Assembly: GCA_001606155.1 (NCBI GenBank)
Contig: LODT01000013.1
Location: 310,001 to 374,000, forward strand
Reading direction: 5' to 3'
Origin: Tieghemostelium lacteum
Taxonomy: Eukaryota; Evosea; Eumycetozoa; Dictyosteliales; Raperosteliaceae
DNA length: 64,000 nucleotides
Shown here in pieces: positions 41,662-54,200 of this stretch (the first letter of the stretch is position 1; each line of letters begins with the position of its first letter). The notes beneath the pieces are model-generated. The model worked only from the letters and a program-made list of their open reading frames with translations, did no database searches and was not told the DNA's origin. A program made the translations under genes and the position numbers.

Positions 41662-43882
41662 TTAGCATTGGTGAGACCATAATTCGAGTGGTTCAGCTTT
41701 GTGTTTAGTTGGATTAGGATTCTCAGCAGTTGGCATATCTGGTATAATTTCGTACATAAATAGTATTCTAAATGATTTAATATGAGCTTCTTCGGGATGT
41801 CTTCCATACCAATTCCATTCTCTACACAGGTATCTACCATAGTGAAGTCTTCTTTCTTTATGTGAAGCAGACTGTAAATTCATTAGATATTTTCTCCATC
41901 TTTGAGTTGGGAATGTTTGTGAAATGAGTTCTGGTTTGTCATAGGTTACTGGTAGACCATGTGTGTATAAATCAACTTCTGCACCATTATTCAATATTGC
42001 TGGAATGACTAACCATCCATTATCCTTTGATGGATATGGAGAAAACATTGACCAGTATTGTTCCAATCTCAGTGTTGGTGCAAACCAACGAATGGAATTT
42101 GGAACATTATAATCATAAAGTCCTGCAAGATTCCAATTAATTACAAAAACAATTGTAAATAGACAAAATATTTCAATATACCATCTAAATAATGAAATGA
42201 GAGTTAGAATTAATATTAAAATTCTTAGATTACATGATAATAGATATAGTTTACCTTCTAGAATGAGCTTGTGGAGTAGTTGGATAGACTTTGTTGGTTA
42301 CTTTATATATAAATGTTGATGGTGATTTTGTTGAAATATAAGTGTAGATTGATTTAAATAGTTTAGTTTCAACTAGAATAGAGAAGAATCTGAGAACTGG
42401 TGATAAACGAATGAGTTGAGTGAAAGCTTGGTATCCATAGACTCTAGTTTGTGTAATGTTATTTGCAACTGCAAACCAAGAATTTTGATCGGACATTTCC
42501 TGGTAGATCGATAGTTTAGAGTCTTGAGTTTGTGATTCCTGGTCAAAGTCCTGTCGATAGACTTGAACAATAGGAGTGGAATGTAAGAGGAAGAATGATT
42601 TATATAAAGTCAATAGTCTCTTGACTTGATCGCTATTGGATTTGAAATAGATTACGGAGTTTAATCGAACTGGTGTTGACATCCAGTTTAGTAGGGTATC
42701 CCAGAACCATGATGGAAGGAATACCATAACACTGGCAACGGGAATATACATAAAGAATCCAAGTTCTAGACAACTACCAAACCCAATATGCATACACATG
42801 AATCCAAATGCACCTATAGTTCTGCAAATTGCATGCACCTTTTTGAAAGGTATAAAGAAGAGTAGTGCGCCATACCATTCAAATTTAATTGTAAACCATG
42901 TTAGGAACATTCCAAGTTTGATAAAGGGTCTCAACCAAATACCTAATCTAGTTGCAAATTGGTCTAAATGTAAAGCAATCCAAACTGAAGAGTATTCAGA
43001 GTTCCATTCTTTACCAGTTTTTAAATATGCAGTACTGTAATAGACTACACAAAACTGTACCATTATAGCAATAGTAGCAAATGACAGATAGTATTTACCT
43101 TGACTGTCTGTTGATGGGAATGTTGGATTGGTTGTGATTATAGGTGTAGTTTGTTTACCTGCATTCTCACTGTTACTAGAGATATTAAGTGATGTCGAAT
43201 CGTTATTTCTAGGTTTATTATGATACTCTAAATTCATTAGAGAATCAATAGAGAATTTTGCACCAGTTGGTAAGAACATACACCAAAATATCATTAATCT
43301 GAAAAAGTCGTCACCACCATTTAAAACCAATGGATTTCTTACATGGACACTGGTCATCATTACCCATACAATGAAATTGGAGAGTTTGGTTCGGTATCCA
43401 ATCATCCAAGTAAAACCTGCAATGGCATAGATTGTAAATAGAAAGTTGGCAAAAAATGTACTACTGTTTATGAAAAATAGTGACCAATGGTTGGGATTGG
43501 AATCCACAACTTGTTGTGCTGGTAGTACACCTAAATCTGTATAATGGTCATATGTATATCTGGATCTAGTGTAGACGTCCAGTACCACTAATAATGCCAG
43601 ACCTACACGAGCTGCTGCCAAACTTCTTAGATCGCATCCAAGAAGTTGTATAATTCTGTCAGTGAGTGGGTTACTTCCAATGACTGGTACTTTAAAATTT
43701 CCATAATTGTTGGCTAGTTGTGATTTAAAGTCTGAATGTTGTTGTTGCTCATTATCACTAAAACCACTTAAAGTTGGTGATGATGAAACTGATGATTTTC
43801 CATTTGGTGTTTGTACACCTGGTGTAACGATATCATCATATTCATTACTATTATTACTATTTCCAATATTGATTCCAATCAT
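41662..43882 (-). CDS. HTTM / vitamin K-dependent gamma-carboxylase-like membrane protein
   Basis: Exon 1 (43882-42255) and exon 2 (42184-41662), intron 69 nt, give 716 residues. After an Asn/Ser-rich N-terminus, an HTTM domain begins with LLGCDLRSLAAARVGLALLVVLD, followed by YTDLGVLPAQ, RNPLVLNGGDDFFRLMIFW and the FEWYGALLFFIP helix. The C-terminal part holds another helix (WYIEIFCLFTIVFVINW) and a periplasmic-type block (QYWSMFSPYPSKDNGWLVIP, then AEVDLYT and TQRWRKYLMNL) that I know from bacterial HTTM proteins. Metazoan members carboxylate glutamates with vitamin K. Whether this protein has that activity is unknown. The bacterial-like architecture raises old lateral transfer as a possibility. 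Confidence 0.78.
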
Positions 43883-44639
43883 ATTGTATTACTGTGTATG
43901 GCAGTACTGTAAAAACTATAATATTATATTTGTATTTTGGAACAAATGGATAATACAATACCAATATTAAATAACAATAAATTTAAATTTGAGTAGAAAC
44001 TGTTTGACTATTAAAATACTGTCTATTATTTTTTTTGTAATAAATAACTAGATATTCTATTATTAAAATTATTCAAAACAATAACACAAGCAGAGAATCA
44101 ATCAAAAAAAAAAGTTAATTTTTCTTGATGGAGGGGTAGCGTGTGTGTTACTGAAATGTTGGAATAAAAATCTAAAAATATGAGGGGTGTGTCTATCTAG
44201 ATTTTTAAACACACAAATAAATGAGTAGAGTCAGGAAATAGGTAATGTATTGTTTTACCAATACTAAAAGTCAGTATTATAAATTAAAAAAAAAAAATAA
44301 TTTTATTACAAAAAAATCAATAACTGAATGTTTTAGATTTTTTTAAGTCGACTAAAAAAAATCTTTGTAAGTTTCTAAACAGGAAATTTCAAATGTTTCT
44401 CTCAGTGATGATGATTTAATCAGGAACTAAGATCAATCCATCAGTGAATGTCTTTTTTTTCAAATTTCTTTTTTTGTTACATTTATTTATTTAGAGCACC
44501 AATTTATCTTGTTTAAAAGTAGTATAAATGAGAGTAAAAAGTGAAGGGGGAGTGGAGATATGTAGTACCAAAGATCAAAATAAATAACAAAAGGAAAAAA
44601 AAAAAAAAACTAATCTAATAATTTAATTCTTTTCTCTTT
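43883..44639. other. Intergenic region, 757 bp
   Basis: Between the HTTM start and the RanBP1 stop codon. A/T-rich with many homopolymers and a few purine-rich patches (GGAGGGGTAGCG near 44131, GAAGGGGGAGTGG near 44543). No open frame, RNA gene or repeat was recognised. Confidence 0.4.
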
Positions 44640-45485
44640 TTAGATAGGATTGGCTAATGCTTTCATTTCTTTTTGGAATTTTTCAAAGTTCTCTTTGAAT
44701 GAGTTGGCACCTGTTCAATTTTAATATAATGAAAAATATATTTTCTGGTATTAGTATGATTGATTTATATTTAAAATATGACGTCTAAAAATAAATAAAT
44801 AAATTTGATGATAATTACCTTCAACAGAACCAAAACGAATAGCAAGAGTCTCTAGAATACCTTCTGGGTGATCTTCTTCAGCGAAATCATTGGCAGACCA
44901 CACCCAAGATTTATCAGAACCCATACCTGGTTTTAATTCTAAAAGTGGGTTAACAAAGTGATTCAAACAAACTTTAAAGGTTTGATCTCTTCTCATGACA
45001 ATTCTGATCTTTTTTGTGGTTTTGTGTTTTAGGAATTTAACGACTCCAAGACCTCTTTCGTTCCATTGTGGTTGTGGGTCAGTAACAAATCTAAATAATT
45101 TAGCCCTTCTGTTGTATTTGAATGTTCATCAAATTTGAAGTGTAAGTATATGAAACAAAAATCATCAAAAATAACATGTGATCCTAAAGAATACAAACAT
45201 TTCAAATAAAACTTCTTCATCTTCTTCATTTGTTTTGGTTTCAACTTTGTTTACTTTAATAATTGGGGTAAATTCAATAGTTGGTTCTTGATCTTCTGCT
45301 TTTTCATTTTCACCATCTTTGTCACCAGAATCTGAAGTGCTTAATGTACTTGAATTTTGTGAAACACTTGCAAATGTGAATACTGGTTTACCAGCACCTA
45401 AAATTGAAGGAGTAGTTTCTTCTTTTTTTTCTTCAGTAGTAGTGGTGGTTTTGGTTTCTTCTTTGTTTTCAGTATTTTCTGACAT
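44640..45485 (-). CDS. ranbp1: Ran-binding protein 1 (RanBD1 domain)
   Basis: Exons 45485-45199, 45108-44819 and 44710-44640 give 215 residues. A Thr/Glu-rich N-terminus precedes one Ran-binding domain: EFTPIIKVNKVETKTNEEDEEVLFEI split across the first junction, RAKLFRFVTDPQPQWNERG, VVKFLKHKTTKKIRIVMRR, CLNHFVNPLLELKPG, KSWVWSANDFAEE, ETLAIRF, and a last helix SFKENFEKFQKEMKAL. This matches human RanBP1 nearly block for block. It binds Ran-GTP in the cytoplasm and, with RanGAP, releases export complexes. The first donor is GTTTGT, weaker than most here, but it gives the family sequence at the junction. Confidence 0.92.
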
Positions 45486-46044
45486 ATCGGCGCTTTATAT
45501 AACAATCGTATTCCTAAATTTATAACAAAATGAAAAAAAAAAAAAAAAATAAAAAAAATTTTTATTTTCATTATTTGATTTCATTTAATGAAGTTAAAAC
45601 TTACACATCTTTTCTTATTTCTTTTATTTTCCAATTTTAACAATCTCAATCAATTGTTTTATATTTATATTAGTTAGTTGAAAATGAAGTTTTAGTATAA
45701 ACAAAATTTCCAATTCTAGAGACATGTAAAGAATGAAACATATGTAAATTTAGAAAAATCAATCATTAGGTTTTTGGAATTCATTAAAAAATGATCTAAG
45801 ATCTGAACAGGCGATAACTTTGGAATATAAATATAGACGGGGATAAAAACATCAAAAATATCTCTCTTGAGATGAGAGTCTTTTTTTATAATTTTTTTTT
45901 TTTAATTTTTTTATCTAACACCCCTTTTTACCTTGTATTATTATTATCATTTTTTATATTTATTTTATTTTTTTATCAAATAGTGTTTTAAATCAGCAGA
46001 TATCTGTAATAGTAAAGGAGGAATAAGAGTAAAATAAAAAAAAA
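45486..46044. other. Divergent intergenic region, RanBP1 / F-BAR-SH3 gene
   Basis: 559 bp with poly-A at 45529-45550 and long T runs near 45880-45910. It must hold both promoters. No other element was seen. Confidence 0.45.
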
Positions 46045-47706
46045 ATGAGTTATGAAACAGATCTATTAGTAAATCCCAATGAAAGTGGATATGATGTATT
46101 ATATAAAAGAACTGAAGGTGTACTAAAATGTAACCAAGAAATGGGAAATTTTTTCAAGAAACTATCTATATTGGAATCAGATTATCACAAGGCATTAGTT
46201 AAATTGGTAAAGTCTGGTAAAAAGAAGATTTTAGAAAACACTTTTATAGATGGATCAATTAAAGAGAGTTGGAGAGTCACTCTGACTGAATTGGAAGGAA
46301 TTTCATCTCAACACAGTGTATTTTCAAATTACACCAATGATCTTTCAACCATCATTGAGAAAATGGTTAAAGACAAGGAAGTTGTTAGAAAGAAGGTAAC
46401 CTATTCAGGATCAAACTCCAACATAAATATCAGAATTAATATCCTAATACATTATTTTTTTTTTTTTCAAATAATACATGTAACCCCACACATTACAATG
46501 ACAATGATAACTTAGTTAACAAATGATGGAACTAAATTAACAAAAGATATGAAAACTCAATTGGATCTCTGTACAAAAGCCAAAGTAAATTATCATAAAT
46601 TGTCAAAAGAAGCAGAATTGGCACAAATTGCATTAACAAAGGGTCAAGCAGATCCAAAGATGAAACAGGATAAAGTAAGTCAATTGAGTTCAAAGTCAAC
46701 TCAAGCCTCAGAGAAAGCCAATCAAGCAGATAATGAATACAGGGATATTTTAGGTACAACCAACAACAAACAAAATGAATTCTATAATACAGATTCACCA
46801 AAGATTCTAAAGGAATTCCAAGATTTTGAAGAGGATCGTGTCTCACAAACCAAAGATATTATGAGTAAATTTGCAGTCATTATCAAAGAGATTCCACCTG
46901 TTGTTCTAAAGGTTGCAGAACAGATTGCAACAGCATCGGAACAGATTGACAAGGACTCTGATATCAAACAATGGGTTGAGGCAAATAAGACTGGTATTTC
47001 AAATCCAGGACCTATAGAGTACCAACCTTATGAAGGTGAGGGAACAAGTTCAAATTCACCTAGTAACTATCGAGTGGGTTCCTATAAGGCACCTGTAAAC
47101 TCTCAGAAAGAGTGGGGAATCACAGCTAAGGACCAATCTCTGAGTGCAGATCAAAAGATTCATAAACTAGAACAACAATTCTCGGAGATCTCTTTGAGTA
47201 TTCGTTCGGAGATTCAAGCCAAAGCAGGTATTGAAAAACTCATTCAGTTCTATGCATCCGATCCAAAGGAGCAGAAGAAAGCAGAGAATGAGTTGGCAGA
47301 AGCCGATAAAAAGATATCAACATTGAAGGAACATCAAAAGGTTATAACTCAACAACTTGAGGAACTTGGAAAACCACCTCAGTCTGGTGGTGACCAACCT
47401 CAAGGTAACAGAAATAGTAATAGTAATAATTTAGGTAACACTCTGACTGGTGCCGGTACCGGTAACAGCAATCAAAGTACCCCAACTACTAGTGGGCCAA
47501 ACACCGGTGCTCCTACAACTGCAATTAAATTAGTTAAAGTTCGTGGTTTATATGATTATGAGGCTGGTTGTGATACTGAATTGAGTTTCCACGAAGGTGA
47601 TATTCTCACTGTCACTGAACAAGATTCTTCTGGTTGGTGGTTTGCTGAATTAAATGGTGCCTCTGGTTTTGTTCCACAAAATTATGTAGAACAAATTAAA
47701 GATTAA
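46045..47706 (+). CDS. CIP4/TOCA-like F-BAR, HR1 and SH3 protein
   Basis: Exons 46045-46395 and 46516-47706 (120-nt intron) give 513 residues. The N-terminal 260 residues form an F-BAR domain (MGNFFKKLSILESDYHKALV, ELEGISSQHSVFSNYTNDLS, LLCTKAKVNYHKLSKEAE-like block, FQDFEEDRVSQTKDIMSKFA). A linker follows, then an HR1/REM-1-type antiparallel coil (KIHKLEQQFSEISLSIRSEI to QLEEL). A C-terminal SH3 domain (about 455-511) has GLYDYEAGCDTELSF, GWWFAEL and FVPQNYVE. The order F-BAR, HR1, SH3 is that of CIP4/TOCA1/FBP17, which bend membranes, bind Cdc42 through HR1 and recruit WASP and Arp2/3 through SH3. In a phagocytic amoeba this fits endocytosis or phagocytosis. Confidence 0.9.
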
Positions 47707-47729
47707 AAATAATAATAATAATAATAACA
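47707..47729 (+). repeat. TAA microsatellite after the F-BAR gene stop codon
   Basis: About seven AAT units immediately 3-prime of the coding end. Confidence 0.8.
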
Positions 47730-47943
47730 TAAAAAACAAACTATCCCCATAATATCTTTCTACACTACTAGTTAGCTAACAATTATCAATTAAAAAGCAT
47801 TCAAATGCTTTACTTACACAAAAATAAAAATGTATGAATTAAACTATTGATATCAAGTTATTATATTGGATCTCTAGGAAAGGAGGAGAAGGGGAGAGGG
47901 GTGTACAGTACAGCTATATTATTAAGATTATCTTAAACTAAAT

Positions 47944-48285
47944 TTATTTACCGAAACCACCAATGCAAGGAGGTGATTTAGAGTTTAGTGATTGTTGATC
48001 ACCTTTAATCTTTTCCCATTGAGTTGGAGTTTTAGATGTTATACTTAGTGCATGAATTTTTCCAGAAGATAAATATGCATGTAAAACAGTATTTACAAGT
48101 CTATGTTGTTCGATCATCATAATACCATTGAACTTCTCTGATACAATATAAACTTTAAAATGTGATTCTGAACCTTTTGGTACATTATGCATATAGCTCT
48201 CATTTTTTACATCTAAATAAATTGGTTGGAATTCTCTTTGAAGTATAGATGTAATGTCTTGTTCAATTGGTCCAGAGCTTGTCAT
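47944..48285 (-). CDS. bolA: BolA family protein
   Basis: A single-exon gene of 113 residues. The BolA fold is complete: a first helix and strand (SILQREFQPIYLDVKNES), SESHFKVYIVSEKFNG with the His that coordinates a shared iron-sulfur cluster, then the helix QHRLVNTVLHAYLSSGKIHALSI in which RHRxVxxxL/HALSI is diagnostic. The C-terminus ends SPPCIGGFGK. BolA proteins partner with monothiol glutaredoxins in Fe-S delivery or iron sensing. No clear mitochondrial targeting sequence is present, so a cytosolic BolA2-like or short BolA1-like protein is possible; the C-terminal Cys-containing tail is more like BolA1. It sits head to head with EMC3, 55 bp between the start codons. Confidence 0.9.
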   Translation of the reverse strand: MTSSGPIEQDITSILQREFQPIYLDVKNESYMHNVPKGSESHFKVYIVSEKFNGIMMIEQHRLVNTVLHAYLSSGKIHALSITSKTPTQWEKIKGDQQSLNSKSPPCIGGFGK

Positions 48286-48340
48286 TTTGCTAATAATAAT
48301 TTAAAAAAAAAAAATTTTTTATTTAGTTTTTAAATTGAAG
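48286..48340. promoter_or_regulatory. 55-bp bidirectional promoter region between BolA and EMC3 start codons
   Basis: It contains one A(12)-T(6) type homopolymer junction and little else. Both genes start at an ATG immediately outside it. Confidence 0.5.
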
Positions 48341-49324
48341 ATGAAGATAGAAGACCAAGATATAGTATTAGATACAGCTATTAGAAATTGGGTAGTAATA
48401 CCAATTCTATTTGTATTGTTTATAGTTAGTGCATTGAAATTAAATTTCTCTAGAATTCTTCAAATTAAATCCAATAAAAAACAAGATGTTCAAAAGTTAA
48501 TGGAGATGTATGAACACTTTAGCTTTCAAATCAACATTAACAAGGAGGAATAATGATATTAATATATACTGTTACTATATAGACAAACATTAACTAGAGC
48601 TAAAAAATTATCACAATATTATAATAGAATACCATTACAATCATTTTTAATGAGAAAGTATTATTTTACCAACAAAGAGACTGGTGTATTACAGGTCATT
48701 GAAAAAGCAGATGATAATAGCCCTATGAATATGATGTTTTCAAATTCAATGTTGAGCGATAGCAGTGGTGTTACTGATATGCTCAAAGGTAATGTAGTTC
48801 ATATGCTACCTCAGATTGCAATGATGACTTGGGTCAATCATTTCTTTTCTGGGTTTGTTGCATGTAAACTACCATTTTTCCCATTGACTATCAGATTCAA
48901 ATCATTTTTACAGAGAGGTATTGAAATGGCTTCTTTGGATGTCACCTATGTTTCTTCTTTGTCTTGGTATTTCCTCTGTTGGTTTGGATCAGAGGGTATC
49001 AATGCTATTGTTTTAGGTGAGAATCAACTAACACCTGATCAACAATTATTCCAATCTATAGTTGAGTCTGGACCTGGTCAACAGCAGGTACCAATTCATA
49101 AACTATACATTTCAGAAAAAGAGAATATTGAACTTATCAGACACGAATCCATCTTTGACAATGTCGAAGAAAGATTTCTAAACAATTTAACTAAAAATAA
49201 TTTAGATTTGGAATTTAACAAAGCAGCTACAACAACATCTACAACTCCCTCAACATCTTCTACTGACAGTACTTCACCTCAATCTTTAAATTTAAATAAA
49301 TTAGCAAAAAGAAGAAATAGATAA
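48341..49324 (+). CDS. emc3: ER membrane protein complex subunit 3 (EMC3)
   Basis: Exons 48341-48507 and 48583-49324 (75-nt intron) give 302 residues; I use the ATG at 48341 (MKIEDQDIVLDTAI). EMC3 is the Oxa1-superfamily core of the ER insertase that places tail-anchored and multi-pass proteins in the membrane. Family blocks are in place: RNWVVIPILFVLFIVSALK, IPLQSFLMRKYYFTN, MMTWVNHFFSGFVACKLPF, PLTIRFKSFLQRGIEMASLDVTYVSSLSWYFLCWFG, and the GEN segment after it. About three membrane helices are visible, as expected. The C-terminal 80 residues are lower complexity with Ser/Thr. The sizing matches the approximately 260-residue human protein plus this tail. Confidence 0.95.
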
Positions 49325-49487
49325 ATTATTTATACATAATCGTATAATATATTTATAAATACACATATATGTATTTCGAGAATAGATTCTACAATTCTTT
49401 CACAGAAACACGAAATTTTGATAAATCAAATTTTTTTTTTAGAAAAGAGTGATTAGAATTTAATATTTTCATTTTTTATAATTAAAT

Positions 49488-50991
49488 ATGACAACTTTAA
49501 ATAATTTCAGTAAATTGCATGAAATAACTGAGCAGGCTATTGATTGGGCATTTTTAAATGGCCTAACTATGGTCAAAGCTAGATCAGAAGATGATATTAA
49601 AAATAATATAACAAACATTCAACATTTACCATTCTCATTATTACCTAGTAAAATGCCTAAGATATTATATCAACAGGCTTTACATTTAGCAAAAGATTTT
49701 AATATGCTTGTACATAATTTATCAAGAGATTTTAATTTTATTCAAAATACATTAAAAAAGTAGGGTTATATATCAATCACTCAGATGATGAGACAGGGTA
49801 TACTAATGATATACATAAAGTGTTCAGGACGAATTTACACAGAATCTATTAAATATACATAGAATTGTAACAGCTGAAGGAATTAAACAAAATGTGTCAT
49901 TGGGGATATTTAGATCAGATTATATGATACATCAACCAAATGATATTGACACACCATTGTTATATCAAGTGGAGTTAAATACAATATCATCATCATTTGG
50001 TAGTCTTTCAAGTAAGGTATTTGAGTTACATAAATACCTAATTGAATATAATCAATTGGAGGAATATGATTTGAAATCACATCCTGAAAATAAGAGTTTA
50101 GATTTAATTGTGCACCATTTAGCTAGAGCATTTGACTTTTATACTAATGGTAGTAGTAGAAGTACAACAAATAATACAAAAGTAATCATGATGATTGTTC
50201 AAAAATGTGAAAGAAATATATTTGATCAGAAATGGATTCAGTTAAAACTATTAAATGATCACAGAATTAAATTGATTAGAAAGACTCTTAGAGAGGTTTA
50301 TGATAATGCTAAACTAACTGAATCTGGACAACTGATTATCGATGGTCAAGAAGTTGTTATAAGTTACTACAGAGCAGGTTACACCCCAAATGATTACTAT
50401 GGTAAAGAGGAATGGGATGCTAGATTACTCATTGAAAAGAGTAAATCTATTAAATGTCCAACTATAGCCCACCATTTGGTTGGTGCAAAGAAAATACAAC
50501 AAGCTATTGCCAATGATTCTCTACTGGAAAAATATATAAAAGATCCAGAGGCTCTGAAAAGAATGAAAGCATCATTTACTGGATTGTACAGTTTATCTAA
50601 AGAGGATATAGATATAGAGGTAGTAAAGAAAGCAATTGAAAATCCTCATCTTTATGTAATGAAACCTCAAAGAGAGGGAGGTGGTAACAATATCTATAAT
50701 GGAAAGGTTGCTGAATCTCTACGTACAATGACTCGTGATGAACTTTCTTCTTATATTCTTATGGATAAAATTGTATCGAAACCATATAAGGCCAATATTA
50801 TAAAAGATAGAGAACTCATTGAAATTGATGCTCTCTATGAATTGGGTATTTTTGGTCTGTTTATCTCAGAAGGTGATGAAATTCGTTATAATGAAGAAGG
50901 TGGTGTATTATTAAGAACAAAAAATTCATCATCAGATGAAGGTGGTGTTGCTGCTGGTTTTGCTGTTGTTGATAGTTTTGTTTTATTCTAA
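49488..50991 (+). CDS. gshB: Glutathione synthetase
   Basis: Exons 49488-49759 and 49821-50991 give 480 residues, the eukaryotic GSS length. The enzyme joins gamma-glutamylcysteine and glycine with ATP in the cytosol. Key blocks are IDWAFLNGLTM, FSLLPSKMPKILYQQAL, the junction NVQDEFTQNLLNIH, LGIFRSDYM (substrate site), QVELNTISSSFGSL, EVVISYYRAGYTPNDY, ARLLIEKSKSIKCPTIAHHL, VMKPQREGGGNNIY (glycine-rich ATP loop) and the lid near the C-terminus, EGGVLLRTKNSSSDEGGVAAGF. I chose the acceptor AAAG at 49819-49820 because it alone restores the frame and the conserved DEFTQ block. The last intron is 61 nt. Confidence 0.95.
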
Positions 50992-51227
50992 TAAAATGGA
51001 CCATTTTGGTGTTAACAGAATTTAAGAGAACTAAAATAGATTTTCTTGTAAGAATAAGTTTTTATTAAACATTTTTTTGAATTATTTTGAAAATTCTTTG
51101 ATTTGGGTAATTATCTTCATGAATTTACCCTAAATTTTTATATTTATCCACATGATCAATGAAATTTACCAAAATATTTAAAAATAAAATGATTAATAAA
51201 AAATTTTAAACATTGATATTAATAAAA

Positions 51228-54200
51228 ATGTTTAAACTTATTATTTTATCATTGTATTTTTCATTATTTATTACATTTTCAAATAGCTCTCCATTATTAC
51301 CTATTCAAGAATGTATGTAAAAACAATTAATTAAATTTAAAGACAAATTCTAATTTTAGAAAAATAAAGATAATGAATTAGTTAATATAAGGACATTATT
51401 TAATTTGGGATCTACATTTCCTACTTCACCTTATAATTTTTGTGAAACCAATCCTTATTTTTATTGTACAGGAATTTCAAATAAAACAATAGATAAAATG
51501 TATTATAAATAATAATTATAATTATATTATAGAATATTTACTAATATTAAATTTAGAATATTAAAAGGTGATGGTACACAATCAATGATAAATATAAATA
51601 TATTCAGTAGTATTTATCAATTAAGCATTAGTAACATAAATGACAGTAATAATATAATTTCCAATCATCCTCCATCAATGGATCAATTGTCTTGTGAATA
51701 TTGCAATATTACTTCACTACCAAACACAACATTGGGATTTGGATATCTTTCTTTAAATAATAATCCAATTTCCCAAACCCTATATCTATCAAATTTAAAT
51801 TCTAGTAAACATTTATATTTAATTAATACAGACCCAATTTTTAAGGACCATAGAGTTACCATTGTTAATGATCTTGTGGAGCCATTTACTAATGTGGATT
51901 TACAAATTCCTGTAGAACAAGATATATTTAATAGTAATTTTTTAAATTTGAAATCAATGTAAGTCAATCATACACTATTTAATATTGAATCTTTGATATT
52001 AACTCCCCAACAAGTACATTACAAGTAAGAAGTACAGTTTTATCAAATTTTAACTTTACTAAATTAATAGAATGCTTTCCAATTGCAACTGTGGGTGTAT
52101 CTTCAATTACTATAACATCGATTGAAATTACTGAAAATATAACAGAATTTCCAATGATTGATTCTTTAAATCAACTTTCGTCTTTGTAAATATTTAAAAT
52201 CAAAATGAGAACTTATTTGATTAAATACTAACATACAATAGTACCTCTAAAAATATAAATTTTAATAAAGCTACTGAACCACATTCCTTGATAAACGCAC
52301 ATAATCTAGCCGAAATGTAAGTGTATCATATAAAATTAAAGTGAATATTTTTAATATTTACATATGTAATATATAAAGAGCAATCATAAATTCACCAAAT
52401 TTCTCTAATGGATCATCACCGTTCATCAATTTTCCTGCATCTATATCTCTCATAATTTTAGAGAACATATTCTTGAGGACAAATCCAAATGATTTGTTTC
52501 CTGAATCAATCTATTATTATTCTGTAAGAAATAATAAAATAGAAACACCATTACCTATCCTTAGTACCCAATCACCATCCATTGAAATTGATCTATCTTA
52601 TAATGAATATAATGGTATTGTAACAAGAGACTATTGTAGACATAATATAGATTTCTCTTATAACAATCTAACTGGTGATGTTCCAAGTTGTTATACATGC
52701 TATTTCAATAACCAACTTCTTAGAAATAGATTTCTAGGTAACAATTTCAATAACGTAAATGATAATAGTTCAGCACTTTCACCATGTACCACTATAAAAG
52801 TATTAGAATATAGTAAAGTTTTAATGGGGTCTGATTTAATAATCAAAGGATATGATTTCCCTAGAGATCTCAATCAAATCACATCTACCCCTGCTCTGGC
52901 TTGGTCAGTGACTAAAGTATCTGAAGAGATTAGAGCTAAATTAGATACTGTCTCAGTATACAACGAAATGGTACAAAATGGGTATATAATGATCTATATT
53001 AGTAATAGTAATAGCCAACCAACAGCATTTAAAATTCCAATTGTAGTTGATAATCCATTTGTTAACAAAATTTATACATACCCAGAGAGCAATGGGTACC
53101 TATTTAAATTTGTTGGTGGTGGGTTTGGAAATAAGGTTAATAATATAACTGTTAAGTTTGGTAGCACTTACACTTGTGTAGTTCAATCTGGGCTTACGTT
53201 CAATGAATTTGGTTGTATGATCTATTTTATTGATATCACAGAACAGTTATACCAGATAAATATAACTGTTAATAATCTATTTGTGACTGTACCATATAGT
53301 TTTGTTAGAAATTATCCAATAGTGTCTTCACTGTACCCTGCACTCTCCAATCAAGTAAATGGATCTGTTATATTATATGGTTTCTTCGGATATAACCTCT
53401 CAAACCCTGTAGTGACAATTGGTGATCAAAATTGTGAGATTCAAAAGATATTTAGTACTAATTTGACATGTATACTGGAACAGCCTACATCAGGTTTAAA
53501 GAACCTAACATTACAAATTGGTGGATTATATTTCTATGGAAGTTATATCAACAAAGAGGAAACTATACCATGTCTAAACCCTTGTAAAAATGGGGTGTGT
53601 ACATCTTATGGAGTGTGCTCTTGTTACCAAGGTTTTGGTGGGCCACAATGTGAAAGTACAGTAAGCTCTGGTGGTATTTTAGTTAATGAAAATTCTACTA
53701 CAATCTCAAGAGACAATATTAATTTTGAAATATCTATTGTATCTCTTCAAGAGATAAACTACAAAGGAGAGGTTTTTAAAGTTATACCTTTAAAAGGTTG
53801 GAAATTGACATCAAAACCTGACAAAAATACTTGGATTTATGGAATCAAGTTGAATGAGGAATCTACAATTTCCTATCAAATTTACCAAGCACCAGAGTCA
53901 ATGGATATCACATTTGCATCAGTACCTATACATCTTGAAAAAGATAGTATTAAATTATCAGTACATATTATAAATTATACATTTCAATCATCTCTAAATA
54001 CTCTTGAATTAGTAATGTCTACTACTGTCAGTTCAGTCAGTGAATGTAATGGAAATGCCAATATTAATGGTGAGGAAAGTCAACTTGAAACATTGAACTA
54101 CTTCACCATTGAACAAGAGGGTAAAGTGCTCTATGGAAAATTCATTGATCAAATGATGTCAGATGGTAAACCAACTTATTCATCAACCAAAATAATGTCC

